From the NCBI GenBank assembly GCA_964419605.1, contig CAYQQM010000002.1, positions 62,001 to 126,000 on the forward strand: 64,000 nt of DNA, read 5' to 3'. Shown here piece by piece: positions 8,474 through 17,573 of this stretch. Origin of the DNA: JABFXX01 sp964419605 (GTDB lineage Bacteria > Myxococcota_A > Polyangia > Haliangiales > Haliangiaceae). Numbering within the stretch: the first letter of the stretch is position 1; every line of letters starts with the position of its first letter. The notes under the pieces were generated by a model that did no database searches, had not been told where the DNA came from, and was given only the letters and a program-made list of their open reading frames with translations. A program made the translations under genes and the position numbers.

Positions 8474-9007
8474 TCAGCGTTTGGAAGCGCGAGGGCTCGG
8501 CCGCAGCCAAATGCCCGACCGACCGCCGCGTTTTTCCTGGAGGCAAACATCCGCGATCACCATCTCCCGATCGATCGCCTTGCACATGTCATAAATCGTC
8601 AATGCCGCCGCACAAACGGCCGCCAGGGCCTCCATCTCGACACCCGTGCGATCAAAAGCGCTTACGACCGCTGTGATTTCTACCGCACGCTCCCCGATGA
8701 CAAATCCGACGTCGACCCCAGTGATCCGAAGTGGATGACACAGCGGAATCAGGTCGGCAGTTCGCTTCGCCGCTTCGATGCCGGCGATCCGAGCAACGCC
8801 AAGCACCTCGCCCTTGCGAATCGACCCGGCAGCAACCGCTGCCGCTGTTGCCGGCGCCATCGCGACGCGCCCGGTGGCAGTGGCGCGGCGCATCGTTTCC
8901 GGCTTTGGCCCAACCTCGACCATCCGCGCAGCACCTTGAGTATTCACATGGCTGAGCCGCGCAGTGCGGACGGCCCCCGCTCGCCTCGCTTGACCTGACT
9001 TAGGCAT
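8474..9007 (-). CDS. moaC: Cyclic pyranopterin monophosphate synthase
   Basis: Second step of molybdenum cofactor synthesis: converts the MoaA product to cyclic pyranopterin monophosphate. The 177-aa protein has LSHVNTQGAARMVEVG near the N-terminus, the AAKRTADLIPLCHPL segment, EMEALAAVCAAALTIYD and the catalytic DMCKAIDR element. Its ATG overlaps the glmS stop by one base (TAATG), so it is translated from the glmS transcript. No other moa genes are in the window, so the pathway partners must lie elsewhere. About 18 extra residues precede the conserved start, and the C-terminal tail is Arg-rich. Confidence 0.95.
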   Translation of the reverse strand: MPKSGQARRAGAVRTARLSHVNTQGAARMVEVGPKPETMRRATATGRVAMAPATAAAVAAGSIRKGEVLGVARIAGIEAAKRTADLIPLCHPLRITGVDVGFVIGERAVEITAVVSAFDRTGVEMEALAAVCAAALTIYDMCKAIDREMVIADVCLQEKRGGRSGIWLRPSPRASKR

Positions 9008-10836
9008 TACTCGACGGTGACGGACTTTGCCAGGTTGCGCGGCTGGTCGACGTCTGTTCCTTTGCCATCGGCGACGTAGTAACTCAGCATCTGAAGCGGC
9101 AGCACTGTCAAGATCGGCTGGAGCTCAAGCGCCGTATCGGGTACGAGTACAACATCGTCCGCATGGCTGCCAATTTCGTTGTCGCCACGAGTGGCGACGG
9201 CAAGTACCTTGCCCTGGCGTGCGCGCACCTCGGCTAAGTTCGAAACCACCTTCTCGTATTGCGGTCCGCGCGGCACGAGCACAATGACCGGAAGTTGGTC
9301 ATCGATCAACGCGATGGGACCGTGCTTCATCTCGCCGGCTGCATAGCCTTCGGCGTGAATATACGAGATCTCTTTCAACTTGAGCGCCCCCTCGAGTGCA
9401 ATGGGATATTGGGCGCCGCGTCCGAGGAACAAGAACCCATGCGCATTGCCGTATCGACGCGCCAAAACATGCAGCTGTGCTCCCCCTTCCACGACATCGC
9501 GCATTTTCTGCGGAAGTTGCACCAGTTCGCTTAACACCACGCGGGCACGCTCTGGTGTCAACGCGCGTGTACGGCGTCCGAGATAGATCGCCAGTAACGC
9601 CATTGCGACAAGCTGGGTTGTAAAGGCTTTCGTCGATGCAACACCGATCTCTGGGCCTGCATGGGTGTAGAAGCAGTGAGCCGCCAGGCGCGGAATCGAG
9701 GCTTCAACCACATTCGAGATCGCGAGGACGGTTGCGCCTTTGCGTTTTGCTTCGCGCACCGCCTCCATCGTGTCGAGGGTCTCGCCGGACTGACTAACCG
9801 CGACCACGAGGTCGCCTGGCCCCACCAACGGATCGCGATAACGGAACTCGGAAGCCAGGTCCACCTCGACGGGAAGCCGGGCCAACGCTTCGATCATGAA
9901 CTCGCCAACCAAGGACGCGTGGTACGACGTGCCGCACGCGACGAAGATGATGCGCTTAATCGCAGCGACATCGAGTTCCACTCCATCGAGCCGCACGTCA
10001 TCGCCCTCCAGGTCGACTCGGCCTACCAACGTGTCGGCCACAGCGCGGGGCTGTTCGTGAATCTCCTTGAGCATGAAGTGTTTGAACCCGCCCTTCTCCG
10101 CCTGCACCGCAGACCAGGTGATGAGCTTTGGCTCGCGCGCTACCGGCTTGCCCTCGAAATTCGAGATTGCCACTCCGCTCCGTGTCACCGTGACGATCTC
10201 GCCTTCCTCGACGAAAATAACATTGCGGGTCTCGGCAAGAATCGCCGTGACATCGGAGGCCACGAAGTTCTCATGCTCGCCGATGCCGACGACAAGAGGC
10301 GAGCTATTTTTTGCAGCAACCAGCATGGACGGATCGTTGTCGCTCATGACCACGAATGCGTAGCTGCCTCGCACCTTGCTGAGCGCCTTGCGCACGGCGT
10401 TTGTGAGGTTGTCCGCACCGGCGGCGAGCTGACGCTCGACCAAATGCGCAAAGATTTCCGTATCGGTCTCGGAGGAGAACTGGGCTCCGCCCGCCTGCAG
10501 CTCAGCGCGCAATGCCAGGTGATTTTCGATAATGCCGTTGTGAATGACGCTGACCGCACCCACCTTGTGAGGATGCGAATTCTCGTTGGAGGGTCTGCCG
10601 TGCGTCGCCCAGCGAGTATGGCCGATGCCAATCGTTCCAGGCGCAGGTTCCTTGACCAGCTTCTCCTCAAGGGAGCCAAGCTTGCCTCGGCATCGCACCA
10701 CGCGCGACGTTTTTGAAACGGGGTCGTACACGCTGATCCCAGCGGAGTCGTACCCGCGATATTCCAGCTTGCGAAGGCCACCCACCAAAAGCGGAGTTGC
10801 TTGCCGACCGCCGATGTAGCCGATGATTCCACACAT
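9007..10836 (-). CDS. glmS: Glutamine--fructose-6-phosphate aminotransferase (isomerizing)
   Basis: Makes glucosamine-6-phosphate from fructose-6-phosphate and glutamine, the entry step to UDP-GlcNAc for peptidoglycan and LPS. 609 aa, the same length as the E. coli enzyme. Cys2 is the glutaminase nucleophile (MCGIIGYIGG); HTRWATHGRPSNENSHPH is in the glutaminase domain. Two SIS domains follow, with SQSGETLDTM and the C-terminal AKSVTVE that closes the active site. Middle gene of a lipoprotein-glmS-moaC operon: five bases downstream of the lipoprotein stop and overlapping moaC by one base. No glmS ribozyme-like leader is seen, as expected with a gene this close upstream. Confidence 0.97.
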   Translation of the reverse strand: MCGIIGYIGGRQATPLLVGGLRKLEYRGYDSAGISVYDPVSKTSRVVRCRGKLGSLEEKLVKEPAPGTIGIGHTRWATHGRPSNENSHPHKVGAVSVIHNGIIENHLALRAELQAGGAQFSSETDTEIFAHLVERQLAAGADNLTNAVRKALSKVRGSYAFVVMSDNDPSMLVAAKNSSPLVVGIGEHENFVASDVTAILAETRNVIFVEEGEIVTVTRSGVAISNFEGKPVAREPKLITWSAVQAEKGGFKHFMLKEIHEQPRAVADTLVGRVDLEGDDVRLDGVELDVAAIKRIIFVACGTSYHASLVGEFMIEALARLPVEVDLASEFRYRDPLVGPGDLVVAVSQSGETLDTMEAVREAKRKGATVLAISNVVEASIPRLAAHCFYTHAGPEIGVASTKAFTTQLVAMALLAIYLGRRTRALTPERARVVLSELVQLPQKMRDVVEGGAQLHVLARRYGNAHGFLFLGRGAQYPIALEGALKLKEISYIHAEGYAAGEMKHGPIALIDDQLPVIVLVPRGPQYEKVVSNLAEVRARQGKVLAVATRGDNEIGSHADDVVLVPDTALELQPILTVLPLQMLSYYVADGKGTDVDQPRNLAKSVTVE

Positions 10837-10841
10837 AGTCG

Positions 10842-11126
10842 TTACTTTTTGGGCGAAGCCGACGGTGGTACGGTCGGTTTGGTTGCAGACGAGGACTTGT
10901 TCGGGGCATCCGAGATCGAGGGCGGGGTTGCCGGCGCCTTGGGGGGCGCCTCGAAGGAAGTCCCCTGGGGGGCAGCCTCTTCGCCAGATTCGGGCTCTGG
11001 AATGCCGGTAATCTCGCTGATGTCGGGTTTCTGGTACGCAAGCACAGGCGTATCGGTGCGCATCTTGCCGTGGCTACCTCCGCAGGCGACTGCGAGAAGC
11101 GCGACCACAATCAGGGTCATCTTCAT
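10842..11126 (-). CDS. Small Pro-rich lipoprotein
   Basis: 94-aa predicted lipoprotein: a short signal peptide ends in the lipobox LAVAC at Cys15, followed by GGSHG. The mature part is Pro-, Ser- and Ala-rich and low complexity with a Lys-rich end, suited to an unstructured envelope tether. No family recognised. ATG 11126 was chosen because it gives a clean signal peptide. The gene lies five bases upstream of glmS on the same strand, so the three probably share a promoter in the 48-base gap facing the GGDEF gene. Confidence 0.65.
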   Translation of the reverse strand: MKMTLIVVALLAVACGGSHGKMRTDTPVLAYQKPDISEITGIPEPESGEEAAPQGTSFEAPPKAPATPPSISDAPNKSSSATKPTVPPSASPKK

Positions 11127-11174
11127 CTGAACGACGGTACCACCTTTTCGTCGGCACATGTGTATAGTGGAGTC

Positions 11175-12101
11175 ATGGCAACCGCGCCTGGGCCACTTCC
11201 AAGTACCCAGCACTTGATATCGGTGATCGAACTGCAGAACACGATTGCGGCAGCCGCCTTCAATACTGACGAGATCATGCGATTGGTTGCCCAACGCGCA
11301 GCGTCGCTGTTGGGAAACGGGGCCTCCGCGATGGTGGAGCTTGTCGAGGGCGACGATGTCGTGTGCCGCGCTACATCCGGTGCAGAACATAAGCTGGGCC
11401 TGCGCCGATCGCAGAAGTCCACCCTCGCCGGCCGCTGCGTTTCCCAACGCAAAGCCATTGCGGCGGACGACCAGCGCGCGCTATGCGTTCCGCTGGTCCA
11501 TGGCGAACACGTTGTGGGCACCCTAAGCGCCGCGCGCGGTAGCGCCTTTGCGCCCGAGGACATCGAACTATTGCGCATCCTCGCCAACATTATCGCCATC
11601 CCGCTGCACAAGACGCGCAGTTTCCCCCGCCCCCGGTACGACAACACCCACGACGCCCTAACGGGGCTGCTAAACCGCCGCGCCTTCGAAGAGCGCGTTG
11701 GTGTCGAGCTAGCCCGCAGAGCCAGATATGCGCAGTCGTTTTCTCTCGCACTGCTTGACCTCGACGGCTTCAATACGGCCAACGACCGCTTCGGTGAGGC
11801 AGCCGGCGACGAGTTGCTGCGCACTACCGGCGTGATTTTGGCAAATCATACCCGCGTAATGGATGCGTGCTTCCGCCTGGGCGGCGATGAGTTTGCCATC
11901 GTCATGCCTGGTACGATGCTTGACGGCGCTCGCATCGTGGTGGAGCGATGTCGCAGTCAGATCGCCGATGCAAACCTGTTGGACGGCACGGTTACTGCCT
12001 GCGTGGGCATCGTCGAAGCCACCGACGAACCCATCGATCGGCTAACGGAGCGCGCCACCCAAGCGCTGCTGGCCGACAAAGCCGCCCGTAACCGCGGATG
12101 A
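11175..12101 (+). CDS. GAF-GGDEF diguanylate cyclase
   Basis: 308-aa protein predicted to make cyclic di-GMP from two GTP. Residues about 20-150 form a GAF-type sensor domain (QNTIAAAAFNTDEIMRLV start, cofactor unknown). The GGDEF domain follows (about 165-300) with DALTGLLNRRAF, LDLDGFNTANDRFG and an intact GGDEF active site. An RxxD inhibitory site (RVMD) stands exactly five residues before GGDEF, so product inhibition is expected. No membrane segments, so it is cytoplasmic. It is divergent from the lipoprotein-glmS-moaC operon. Confidence 0.92.
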   Translation: MATAPGPLPSTQHLISVIELQNTIAAAAFNTDEIMRLVAQRAASLLGNGASAMVELVEGDDVVCRATSGAEHKLGLRRSQKSTLAGRCVSQRKAIAADDQRALCVPLVHGEHVVGTLSAARGSAFAPEDIELLRILANIIAIPLHKTRSFPRPRYDNTHDALTGLLNRRAFEERVGVELARRARYAQSFSLALLDLDGFNTANDRFGEAAGDELLRTTGVILANHTRVMDACFRLGGDEFAIVMPGTMLDGARIVVERCRSQIADANLLDGTVTACVGIVEATDEPIDRLTERATQALLADKAARNRG

Positions 12102-12115
12102 CCTCCTCGCAGCGC

Positions 12116-12144
12116 TTGACTTGTGCGCCTACCGCCGCTAGAAA
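12116..12144 (+). promoter_or_regulatory. Sigma-70-type promoter for tRNA-Gly
   Basis: TTGACT (12116-12121) and TAGAAA (12139-12144) are separated by 17 bases and match the consensus at 5/6 and 4/6. The predicted start near 12151 is a few bases before the tRNA at 12156. It lies directly after the GGDEF stop. Confidence 0.55.
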
Positions 12145-12155
12145 CCAATACCTCT

Positions 12156-12230
<75 letters not shown>

Positions 12231-12280
12231 CGACGAGGTCTAGGGACCTACAAGGTAGTCCAGGCTAGGCCAAGAAGCTG

Positions 12281-12814
12281 ATGAATTACAGCGGCTTCGC
12301 CGCCAAGCGAGTTCTCCAGTACTGCTGGTCGCAGGTCAACTGGGCCGAGAAGATCATCGAGATGAAGGCCACCGACAAAAAGGAGAAGCGCGATCACATC
12401 GTTCCGCTGTGCCGCCAAGCGCTCGACCTGTTGCACGAGTTACGAGCTTTCACCGGACAGCGCGAATACATCCTCGCCAGTTCGATTACGGGGCGCGCTT
12501 TGTCGAACATGACGCTCAACGTTGCGCTGCGCCGAATGGGGTTTGCAAAACACGAGATGACCACTCACGGGTTCCGGGCGGCAGCGCGGACGATGCTCGC
12601 CGAGCGTTTGGGATCCCACAGCGATCAGATCGAGCTGCAATCTGCTCGCAAGGTTCGCGACGGAATGGGCGACACCTACAACCGGACGCAATGGCTCCCA
12701 GAGCGAACGATGATGATGCAGCGATGGGCCGACTACTGCGATGAGTTGAAGCGAGCCGGCGCCGAAATGGTCGCCCTATTCGGCTTACCCAAGATTCCAT
12801 CGGAAAAATGCTAG
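12281..12814 (+). pseudogene. N-truncated P4-type tyrosine recombinase
   Basis: 177-aa C-terminal remnant of a site-specific integrase; intact family members are about 400 aa. Visible are the substrate-loop region ending RDHIVPLCRQALDLL, the HGFR box (TTHGFRAAARTML) and the region of the nucleophilic tyrosine (GDTYNRT) with the usual tail MMMQRWADYCDEL. The N-terminal DNA-binding domain and the first catalytic arginine are missing, and the LAH box reads SAR, losing a catalytic histidine. It lies just downstream of the tRNA-Gly attachment site, as integrases of this class do, but should be inactive. Confidence 0.85.
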
Positions 12815-13395
12815 ACCTTGTCCGACATCGGAGCCACACGGTCGACGCTGCTAAAGATCAATATGGCCAAGCTGGCTTCGTGATTCCACCCGCGGAGCAG
12901 CTGAACCCTAAAGACCGGGATCAATACGACCAAGAGGACGAACAGGAGAGTGCCAACCTGCAGCGCGAAGAGGAGCGAGTTAAACGCGAAGAGGAGCGAG
13001 TGGCATCTCGCAGAGCGCAGGACCAACCGGGAGCAAAGGAACTGAGTCGTCCTAGGGTCGAGGCTCAGCGCTTCAACGCCGAGCTGGCTGATCAGGTTAT
13101 CGACGGTGCGGCCATGTTTGAGCGGGTGGACGCTGTGCTCCGCACATTCAATCAATTTTCAAATCGACTAGAGTATCCGAAGGAATTGCTTCGGACACTT
13201 GAAGCCTATGCTGATTTCGTCGGTAGGGATCGGGCCGGCAAGACTTTGCGTGCAGACCCGCGGCTCTGGAAGCCTATCGACGATAAGGTTGGCGCGGCCC
13301 AAAAAGATGATGAGCTGTTGGTCAAGTACACGCACATCCCTACCGCGCCGGAGTGGGAGAAATTGCAGACCTGGCTATCGAGCCTGCCCCACTGA
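12808..13395 (+). CDS. Hypothetical protein with heptad-repeat coiled coil
   Basis: 195-aa unrecognised protein whose ATG overlaps the integrase remnant by seven bases. Residues about 45-70 are a charged helix containing an exact seven-residue repeat (REEERVK / REEERVA); at DNA level the 16-base unit at 12964-12979 recurs at 12985-13000, a 21-base period. The C-terminal half (from about residue 85) has ordered, mixed composition with Trp and Tyr, and may be a small domain. The start is uncertain. It is inside the tRNA island. Confidence 0.45.
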   Translation: MLDLVRHRSHTVDAAKDQYGQAGFVIPPAEQLNPKDRDQYDQEDEQESANLQREEERVKREEERVASRRAQDQPGAKELSRPRVEAQRFNAELADQVIDGAAMFERVDAVLRTFNQFSNRLEYPKELLRTLEAYADFVGRDRAGKTLRADPRLWKPIDDKVGAAQKDDELLVKYTHIPTAPEWEKLQTWLSSLPH

Positions 13396-13834
13396 GAAGT
13401 AATACGGCGCGGTTTCGCGCGTCCCCGAGCATGCGTTTGGCGCCTGTACGGTCGTTGAGCTACCCGGACACTGGTCTGATCAACCTCATGCAACCATGCG
13501 ACGTCGAGCGGTTGACCCTCGAAAATCCCTACTGACCGAACACGGCGGGGCCAATGAAGCAGTCAAGTTTCTTCACAGTTCGCGTCGAAGCAAGGCCGCG
13601 CACGCCGACCACACCACGCTGGAGTACGATTACTTGAGTGATTTAAAGGGTCAGTTCTAGGACGCCGAGCTGCTGCGATACATGCGATACATGGCTCGGA
13701 TCGCAATCAAAACGATCACTAATAGCAGGCCCTTTTTCCAAAGGGGAACCGACTCTCTAACCGAGGTTGGGACGGGCTAACTGAGCGAATAGTTCGAGGC
13801 AGTGGTGTAAAAGGTCTTCCCGCGGTAGGGGCAA
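13396..13834. other. Gene-free stretch inside the island
   Basis: About 440 bases with only short, unconvincing frames on both strands. No RNA gene, clear promoter or repeat was recognised. It separates the integrase side of the island from the PIN module and may hold the promoter of the 13835 gene or eroded coding DNA. Confidence 0.5.
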
Positions 13835-14761
13835 ATGGTCGTGACAGTTCGCAAAGACTACTCCGTACTGCTCGAGGGCGTCGACGCGCGTGATCTCGCG
13901 CTAGCCGTTCTTCGCGATCTTTGCGACCTGCTCTTAGAAGGAGCCCAGCGGTCCGCCCGCTTGGTGGCAGAGGGCCGCAGCGGCGCCCGTGGGCCTGCGC
14001 CCGCGTGGTTGACCTCCGTAGCAGATATTCGTGTTTCGAAGTTCGCGCCGGGGTCACTTGATCTCGGACTTCAAGCTCCACGCCTGATCGATGTAGCCCC
14101 GGAAATCTTTGCGCAACCGCAACTTTTCCCGACGGGAACGCTAGCGGACGCAAGCGCCTTCGACCTTCTCCTCGACGCGGCTCAAGATGCCGTTCAAGGC
14201 AAGAGAGATAGCGAACGCCTCGATGCGGGAGTCCTCGATATCCTTAGCCGCACGAGCGCGCTTTTCGCTAAGGGAGGAACGCGCCTGACGATCGGCGGTA
14301 GAGACCGTGCGCAGGTCGTGATCGACCCCACTGCAGCGCAGATGATCCGCACCCTAGCGGACGAAACGCCTCCCGGGCGTGTTTCACGCGTCCGCGGCGT
14401 CCTCGACACGTTGACCGTGAGCACGAAGAGCCTGGTTCTGCGGCTCGAAGATGGACGGCTGCTTCGCGGCTTTGCAACCGAGGTCGCGATCGAGACGCTG
14501 CAAGCCCTTCACGGCAAAGATGCCGTCCTCGAAGGACAAGTCACGTTCCGGCCCTCCGGTGATGCGCTCCGCATCCAAGTCGAGTCGGCCTTCGCAGCAA
14601 CCCCTGGCGATGTGATCTGGGCGCAGCTTCCAAGGGGGGAATCCGTCGTAACTCGCGTTCGTTCCGCAGCCCCTTCGACAGGGCTCGATGCGTTTTTTGG
14701 AAAGTGGCCTGGTGACGAAACGGACGAACAGCTCGCCGAGGCGCTCAAGGACTTTTCGTGA
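13835..14761 (+). CDS. Unrecognised 308-aa protein coupled to a PIN-domain gene
   Basis: 308 aa, no signal peptide or membrane helix. The N-terminal part (about 10-110) is helical and Leu/Asp-rich. The centre holds an Asp/Thr-rich segment, and residues about 195-260 look beta-rich, including LVLRLEDGRLLRGFATE, which could be a small barrel. Its TGA overlaps the GTG start of the PIN gene (GTGA), so the two are translated as a unit, the usual arrangement of antitoxin then toxin. It is much larger than a normal VapB antitoxin, and I see no AbrB, RHH or Phd DNA-binding motif. Function unknown; an antitoxin or a partner in nucleic-acid recognition are guesses. Confidence 0.7.
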   Translation: MVVTVRKDYSVLLEGVDARDLALAVLRDLCDLLLEGAQRSARLVAEGRSGARGPAPAWLTSVADIRVSKFAPGSLDLGLQAPRLIDVAPEIFAQPQLFPTGTLADASAFDLLLDAAQDAVQGKRDSERLDAGVLDILSRTSALFAKGGTRLTIGGRDRAQVVIDPTAAQMIRTLADETPPGRVSRVRGVLDTLTVSTKSLVLRLEDGRLLRGFATEVAIETLQALHGKDAVLEGQVTFRPSGDALRIQVESAFAATPGDVIWAQLPRGESVVTRVRSAAPSTGLDAFFGKWPGDETDEQLAEALKDFS

Positions 14762-15212
14762 AGCTGGCGGGCGAGCAGCTGGTCCTTGATACGAACATCC
14801 TTGTCCACTGGCTTCGCGGTAAGGAATTTGGGGCGAAGCTTCATGCCGATTACGCGCTGGGGGCACGAAGTCCGCGTCCTATCGTCCCACTGGTGGTGAA
14901 GGCCGAGATCAAGTCACTCGCCTATCAATTCAACTGGGGGACGACAGGCACAGAGCGCTCGACGAGCTTCTGCGGGCGCTGCCAATTGCGGAAATCTCAT
15001 CTGAACCTGTGATCGATACCTACGCAAGGCTTGACCACGAAAGCAGAAAGCTCGGACGACGGATGGGCAAGAACGATCTCTGGATCGCAGCCGTCGCCTC
15101 AGTTCAGGGGGCCGTGATACTGACGACAGACAAAGACTTCGACCACCTACACCCGACGATGGTCCGCGTCGAACGCTGCCCGCTGAAATCCGAAAGCGAC
15201 AACAAGGCGTGA
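14758..15212 (+). pseudogene. PIN-domain ribonuclease (VapC-like), frameshifted
   Basis: Two frames together give one PIN domain. Frame 1 (14758-15012) starts LVLDTNILVHWLRG with the first catalytic Asp and includes the KAEIKSL acidic helix. Frame 3 holds the rest: RHRALDELLRALPIAEI, then GRRMGKNDLWIAA and TTDKDFDHL with the other acidic residues, ending at 15212. The switch lies at a run of five G (14936-14940); one more G would restore a single ~150-aa protein. All active-site acids are present across the two frames, so this is recent decay, a sequencing error, or slippage at the G run. Start GTG overlaps the upstream gene. Confidence 0.85.
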
Positions 15213-15350
15213 TAGGCCAACCTGCTCGAGCGTCGCAACGGCTCGAGATTCGGTACGACAGGGGCAGCGGGCTTTGCGCGTTTGTATCCTGGTTTGTATC
15301 CGTAGATCTTTGAGCGATTATTCATTGTATATTCAATTGTTTACATTATT

Positions 15351-15376
15351 GGTTCGAATCCCTTCCCGCTCCACGA
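15351..15376 (+). repeat. Attachment-site repeat, right copy (tRNA-Gly 3' fragment)
   Basis: GGTTCGAATCCCTTC then CCGCTCCACGAG repeats the tRNA-Gly 3' end with two bases lost. It is preceded by a markedly AT-rich 60 bases (15290-15350), unlike the surrounding DNA. It cannot form a tRNA and marks the right end of the ~3.1-kb island. Confidence 0.8.
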
Positions 15377-15417
15377 GCGAGCGTCGCTTCCAGGACCGCA
15401 TTTACCAAATCCTCGCC

Positions 15418-16875
15418 TCATACCGTTGACACCGTAAAGCCCACACGTGCGCCGCCGTTTGGCGCCTCTTGTATGTAGGCCGCGCCGGCATGGGCGTGCG
15501 CGATCCGCGACACCAGGGAAAGGCCCAGACCGAGGCCGCCGCCGCTGGAGGGAACGAATGCCGTAAACGCATCCGCACGGCGCTCGGCTGGGATGCCTGG
15601 CCCTACATCGTCTACCTCGATGGCAGTCTGATCGCCGCGTCGCGCGATCCGCACGGCGGTCGCGCCACCGCCGTGCACGCGCGCGTTGTCCAGAAGGTTT
15701 GCCAGTGCGCGCCGAACCAGTGTTGGATCCACGGATGCAGCCGTATCGCCGTGCGCTTCCACGATATCGGGCGTTAATCCAGCCGCGGTTGCGGTGTCTG
15801 CGGCGAGTTCACCGAGATCGACCCGACGTCGTTCGAGATTGCCAAACTCTAGCCGCGACGACGCCAGAAGCTTTCCCACCAGGTCGTCGAGTACCAGCAC
15901 CTCACGCTCCAGTTCGTCGAGCGGGCGTTTGTCCTTGGTGTCGCGCGCGGTCTCGATCAGCACTCGCATATGACCCAGCGGCGTGCGCAATTCGTGCGAT
16001 ACAGCGGCGAGCAGTTGGCGCTGATCGTCCATCTGGCGCTGCAATTTGTCCGCCATGTCGTTAATCGTCGTCGCAAGAAGTCGCATCTCGCCTCGACCGG
16101 GCGGTACTAAACGCGTGCTCAAGTCGCCATCGCCGATGTCGCGCGCCGCCCGGATCACCATCAGAAGCGGTTGTGTGAGCCGCCACGCAACGGCCGCTGA
16201 GGCGATCGATAGGCCAAGTAGCGCGATGGCCGCGTGCCACCACCGAGCGTCGTGCCACAGATGAACGCCTACCCACACGCCTGCGCCCAACGTTGCCGCG
16301 AGCCAAGCAAAAATTCGTCGACGTAACCGGCCCTGCAACCACCAGGGCAACCACCGCGCGTCGCGGGTGTCCAGCAACCACCGCGCGCGATCGGCGTGGC
16401 GCGAATGCCTCCACTGCCGACGCTCATGGCGGTGGTGACAGCGCTCATGGCGATGCGCCTTGAACGGCACATGTGCCGGTTGGCCATGCGCAAGCTCCAT
16501 GACCTCACAGTTGCCGAGCTTGACCAGGCCCACGATGCGCACGCGCGGACGAGACAGACCAGTGCGATACGGGTCGCCCGGTGGTTCGCTAAACGAAAGT
16601 GCGGGGGAGCGTTTGTCCTCCACGTTGCCGGCGATCGCCTGAATCGCCACCTCGACCGGCAGATCCGGAGGCACCACGATCTCGAGGTTCCCCATCACGA
16701 CGCGGACATCGATTGTGGCCCCTTCGGGCGGCAATACGGCCTCGCGCAGATCGACGTGGGCATTGCCCCACATCACGGAGATCGACAGCTCGCGCGGAAC
16801 ACTCCACCTGCCGCGGCGCTCGATCGAACTCATCGTCGCTCGCAGCTGGGATGAAGTCGTAGCCGATTCGGTCAT
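15418..16875 (-). CDS. Histidine kinase with N-terminal LiaF-like domain and His-rich linker
   Basis: 485-aa sensor kinase. Residues about 22-127 form a beta-strand domain like the C-terminal part of LiaF (LSISVMWGNAHVDLREA, then VVMGNLEIVVPP and a final GNCEVMEL strand). A linker at 130-160 has nine His and one Cys. Two membrane helices (about 187-206 and 214-235) enclose a tiny His/Trp-rich loop. HAMP spans about 232-285; the phosphorylated His is His294 (SHELRTPL); the ATPase domain has NLLDNA, DDVGPGIP and GGGLGLGLSLV. The ATG at 16875 overlaps the regulator stop (ATGA). Operon: metal sensor-like protein, regulator, kinase. By topology the extra domain and the His cluster should be cytoplasmic. 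Kinase certain; the LiaF match is by eye. Confidence 0.88.
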   Translation of the reverse strand: MTESATTSSQLRATMSSIERRGRWSVPRELSISVMWGNAHVDLREAVLPPEGATIDVRVVMGNLEIVVPPDLPVEVAIQAIAGNVEDKRSPALSFSEPPGDPYRTGLSRPRVRIVGLVKLGNCEVMELAHGQPAHVPFKAHRHERCHHRHERRQWRHSRHADRARWLLDTRDARWLPWWLQGRLRRRIFAWLAATLGAGVWVGVHLWHDARWWHAAIALLGLSIASAAVAWRLTQPLLMVIRAARDIGDGDLSTRLVPPGRGEMRLLATTINDMADKLQRQMDDQRQLLAAVSHELRTPLGHMRVLIETARDTKDKRPLDELEREVLVLDDLVGKLLASSRLEFGNLERRRVDLGELAADTATAAGLTPDIVEAHGDTAASVDPTLVRRALANLLDNARVHGGGATAVRIARRGDQTAIEVDDVGPGIPAERRADAFTAFVPSSGGGLGLGLSLVSRIAHAHAGAAYIQEAPNGGARVGFTVSTV

Positions 16876-17564
16876 GACAACCCCTGATCGTCGGTCGCAC
16901 GCGCGAGCACATAGCCGATGCCGCGCACCGTGCGAATGCGCGTCGCCGCCTCGTCGCCCAGCTTCTTGCGCAACCGCGAAATGTGAACGTCGACGGCGCG
17001 ATCGCCGACCGTCACATCGCCGCGCCCGGCAAGCTCGAGTAGCGCGCTGCGCGGGACCACACGACCGGCGCGTCGCAACAGAGCGATCAGCAGGTCGACC
17101 TCCAAGCCGGTCAGTTCCACCGGCTGCCCATCGACCCACGCTTCTCGCGCCGCGGTATCCACCGTGATCCCCGACGCCGATAGCCGTTCGGCGACCGTTT
17201 CTGGCGAGACGCGGCGCAACACCGCGCGCAATCGCGCGAGCAACTCTCGAGGAGAAAATGGCTTGGCGACATAGTCATCGGCACCGAGCTCAAGCCCCAC
17301 CACCCGATCCGCCTCCTCGCCGCGCGCCGTGAGCATGATCACCGGCACGCGATGATGAGTATTGCGCAGCTCGCGCAGCACAGCGAGACCATCGAGTCCA
17401 GGCATCATCACGTCGAGCAGGATCGCATCGAACCCACCCCCGGCTGCCTGTGCCAGTCCGGCTTGGCCACCTGGAGCGTGCACAAGGGTGACGCCCTGCG
17501 GCGCGAGATAGCCGACCAGCAACTCGGCTAGCCGTGCATCGTCGTCGATCAGCAGTACGCGCAT
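16872..17564 (-). CDS. OmpR-family response regulator
   Basis: 230-aa two-component regulator. The receiver domain has the acidic pocket (IDDDAR), phospho-acceptor Asp51 in LLDVMMPG, and the conserved Lys in VAKPFSPREL. The C-terminal winged helix (about 130-222) ends with DVHISRLRKKLGDEAATRIRT and VRGIGYVL, typical of OmpR/PhoB DNA-binding domains. It overlaps the kinase start by four bases and lies nine bases after the heavy-metal-sensor-like gene, so the three are one operon. Its likely partner is the kinase next to it. Confidence 0.95.
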   Translation of the reverse strand: MRVLLIDDDARLAELLVGYLAPQGVTLVHAPGGQAGLAQAAGGGFDAILLDVMMPGLDGLAVLRELRNTHHRVPVIMLTARGEEADRVVGLELGADDYVAKPFSPRELLARLRAVLRRVSPETVAERLSASGITVDTAAREAWVDGQPVELTGLEVDLLIALLRRAGRVVPRSALLELAGRGDVTVGDRAVDVHISRLRKKLGDEAATRIRTVRGIGYVLARATDDQGLS

Positions 17565-17573
17565 CGGTTCACT

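Noticed and set aside
15351..15376. Second tRNA-Gly gene
   Set aside because: Only the 3' T-arm and acceptor part is present, with two bases missing; no 5' half exists, so it is an attachment-site copy.
16876..17139. 88-residue N-terminal extension of the histidine kinase upstream of 16875
   Set aside because: It lies entirely antisense-frame within the response regulator gene and has Arg-rich noise composition; the ATGA overlap gives a natural start at 16875.
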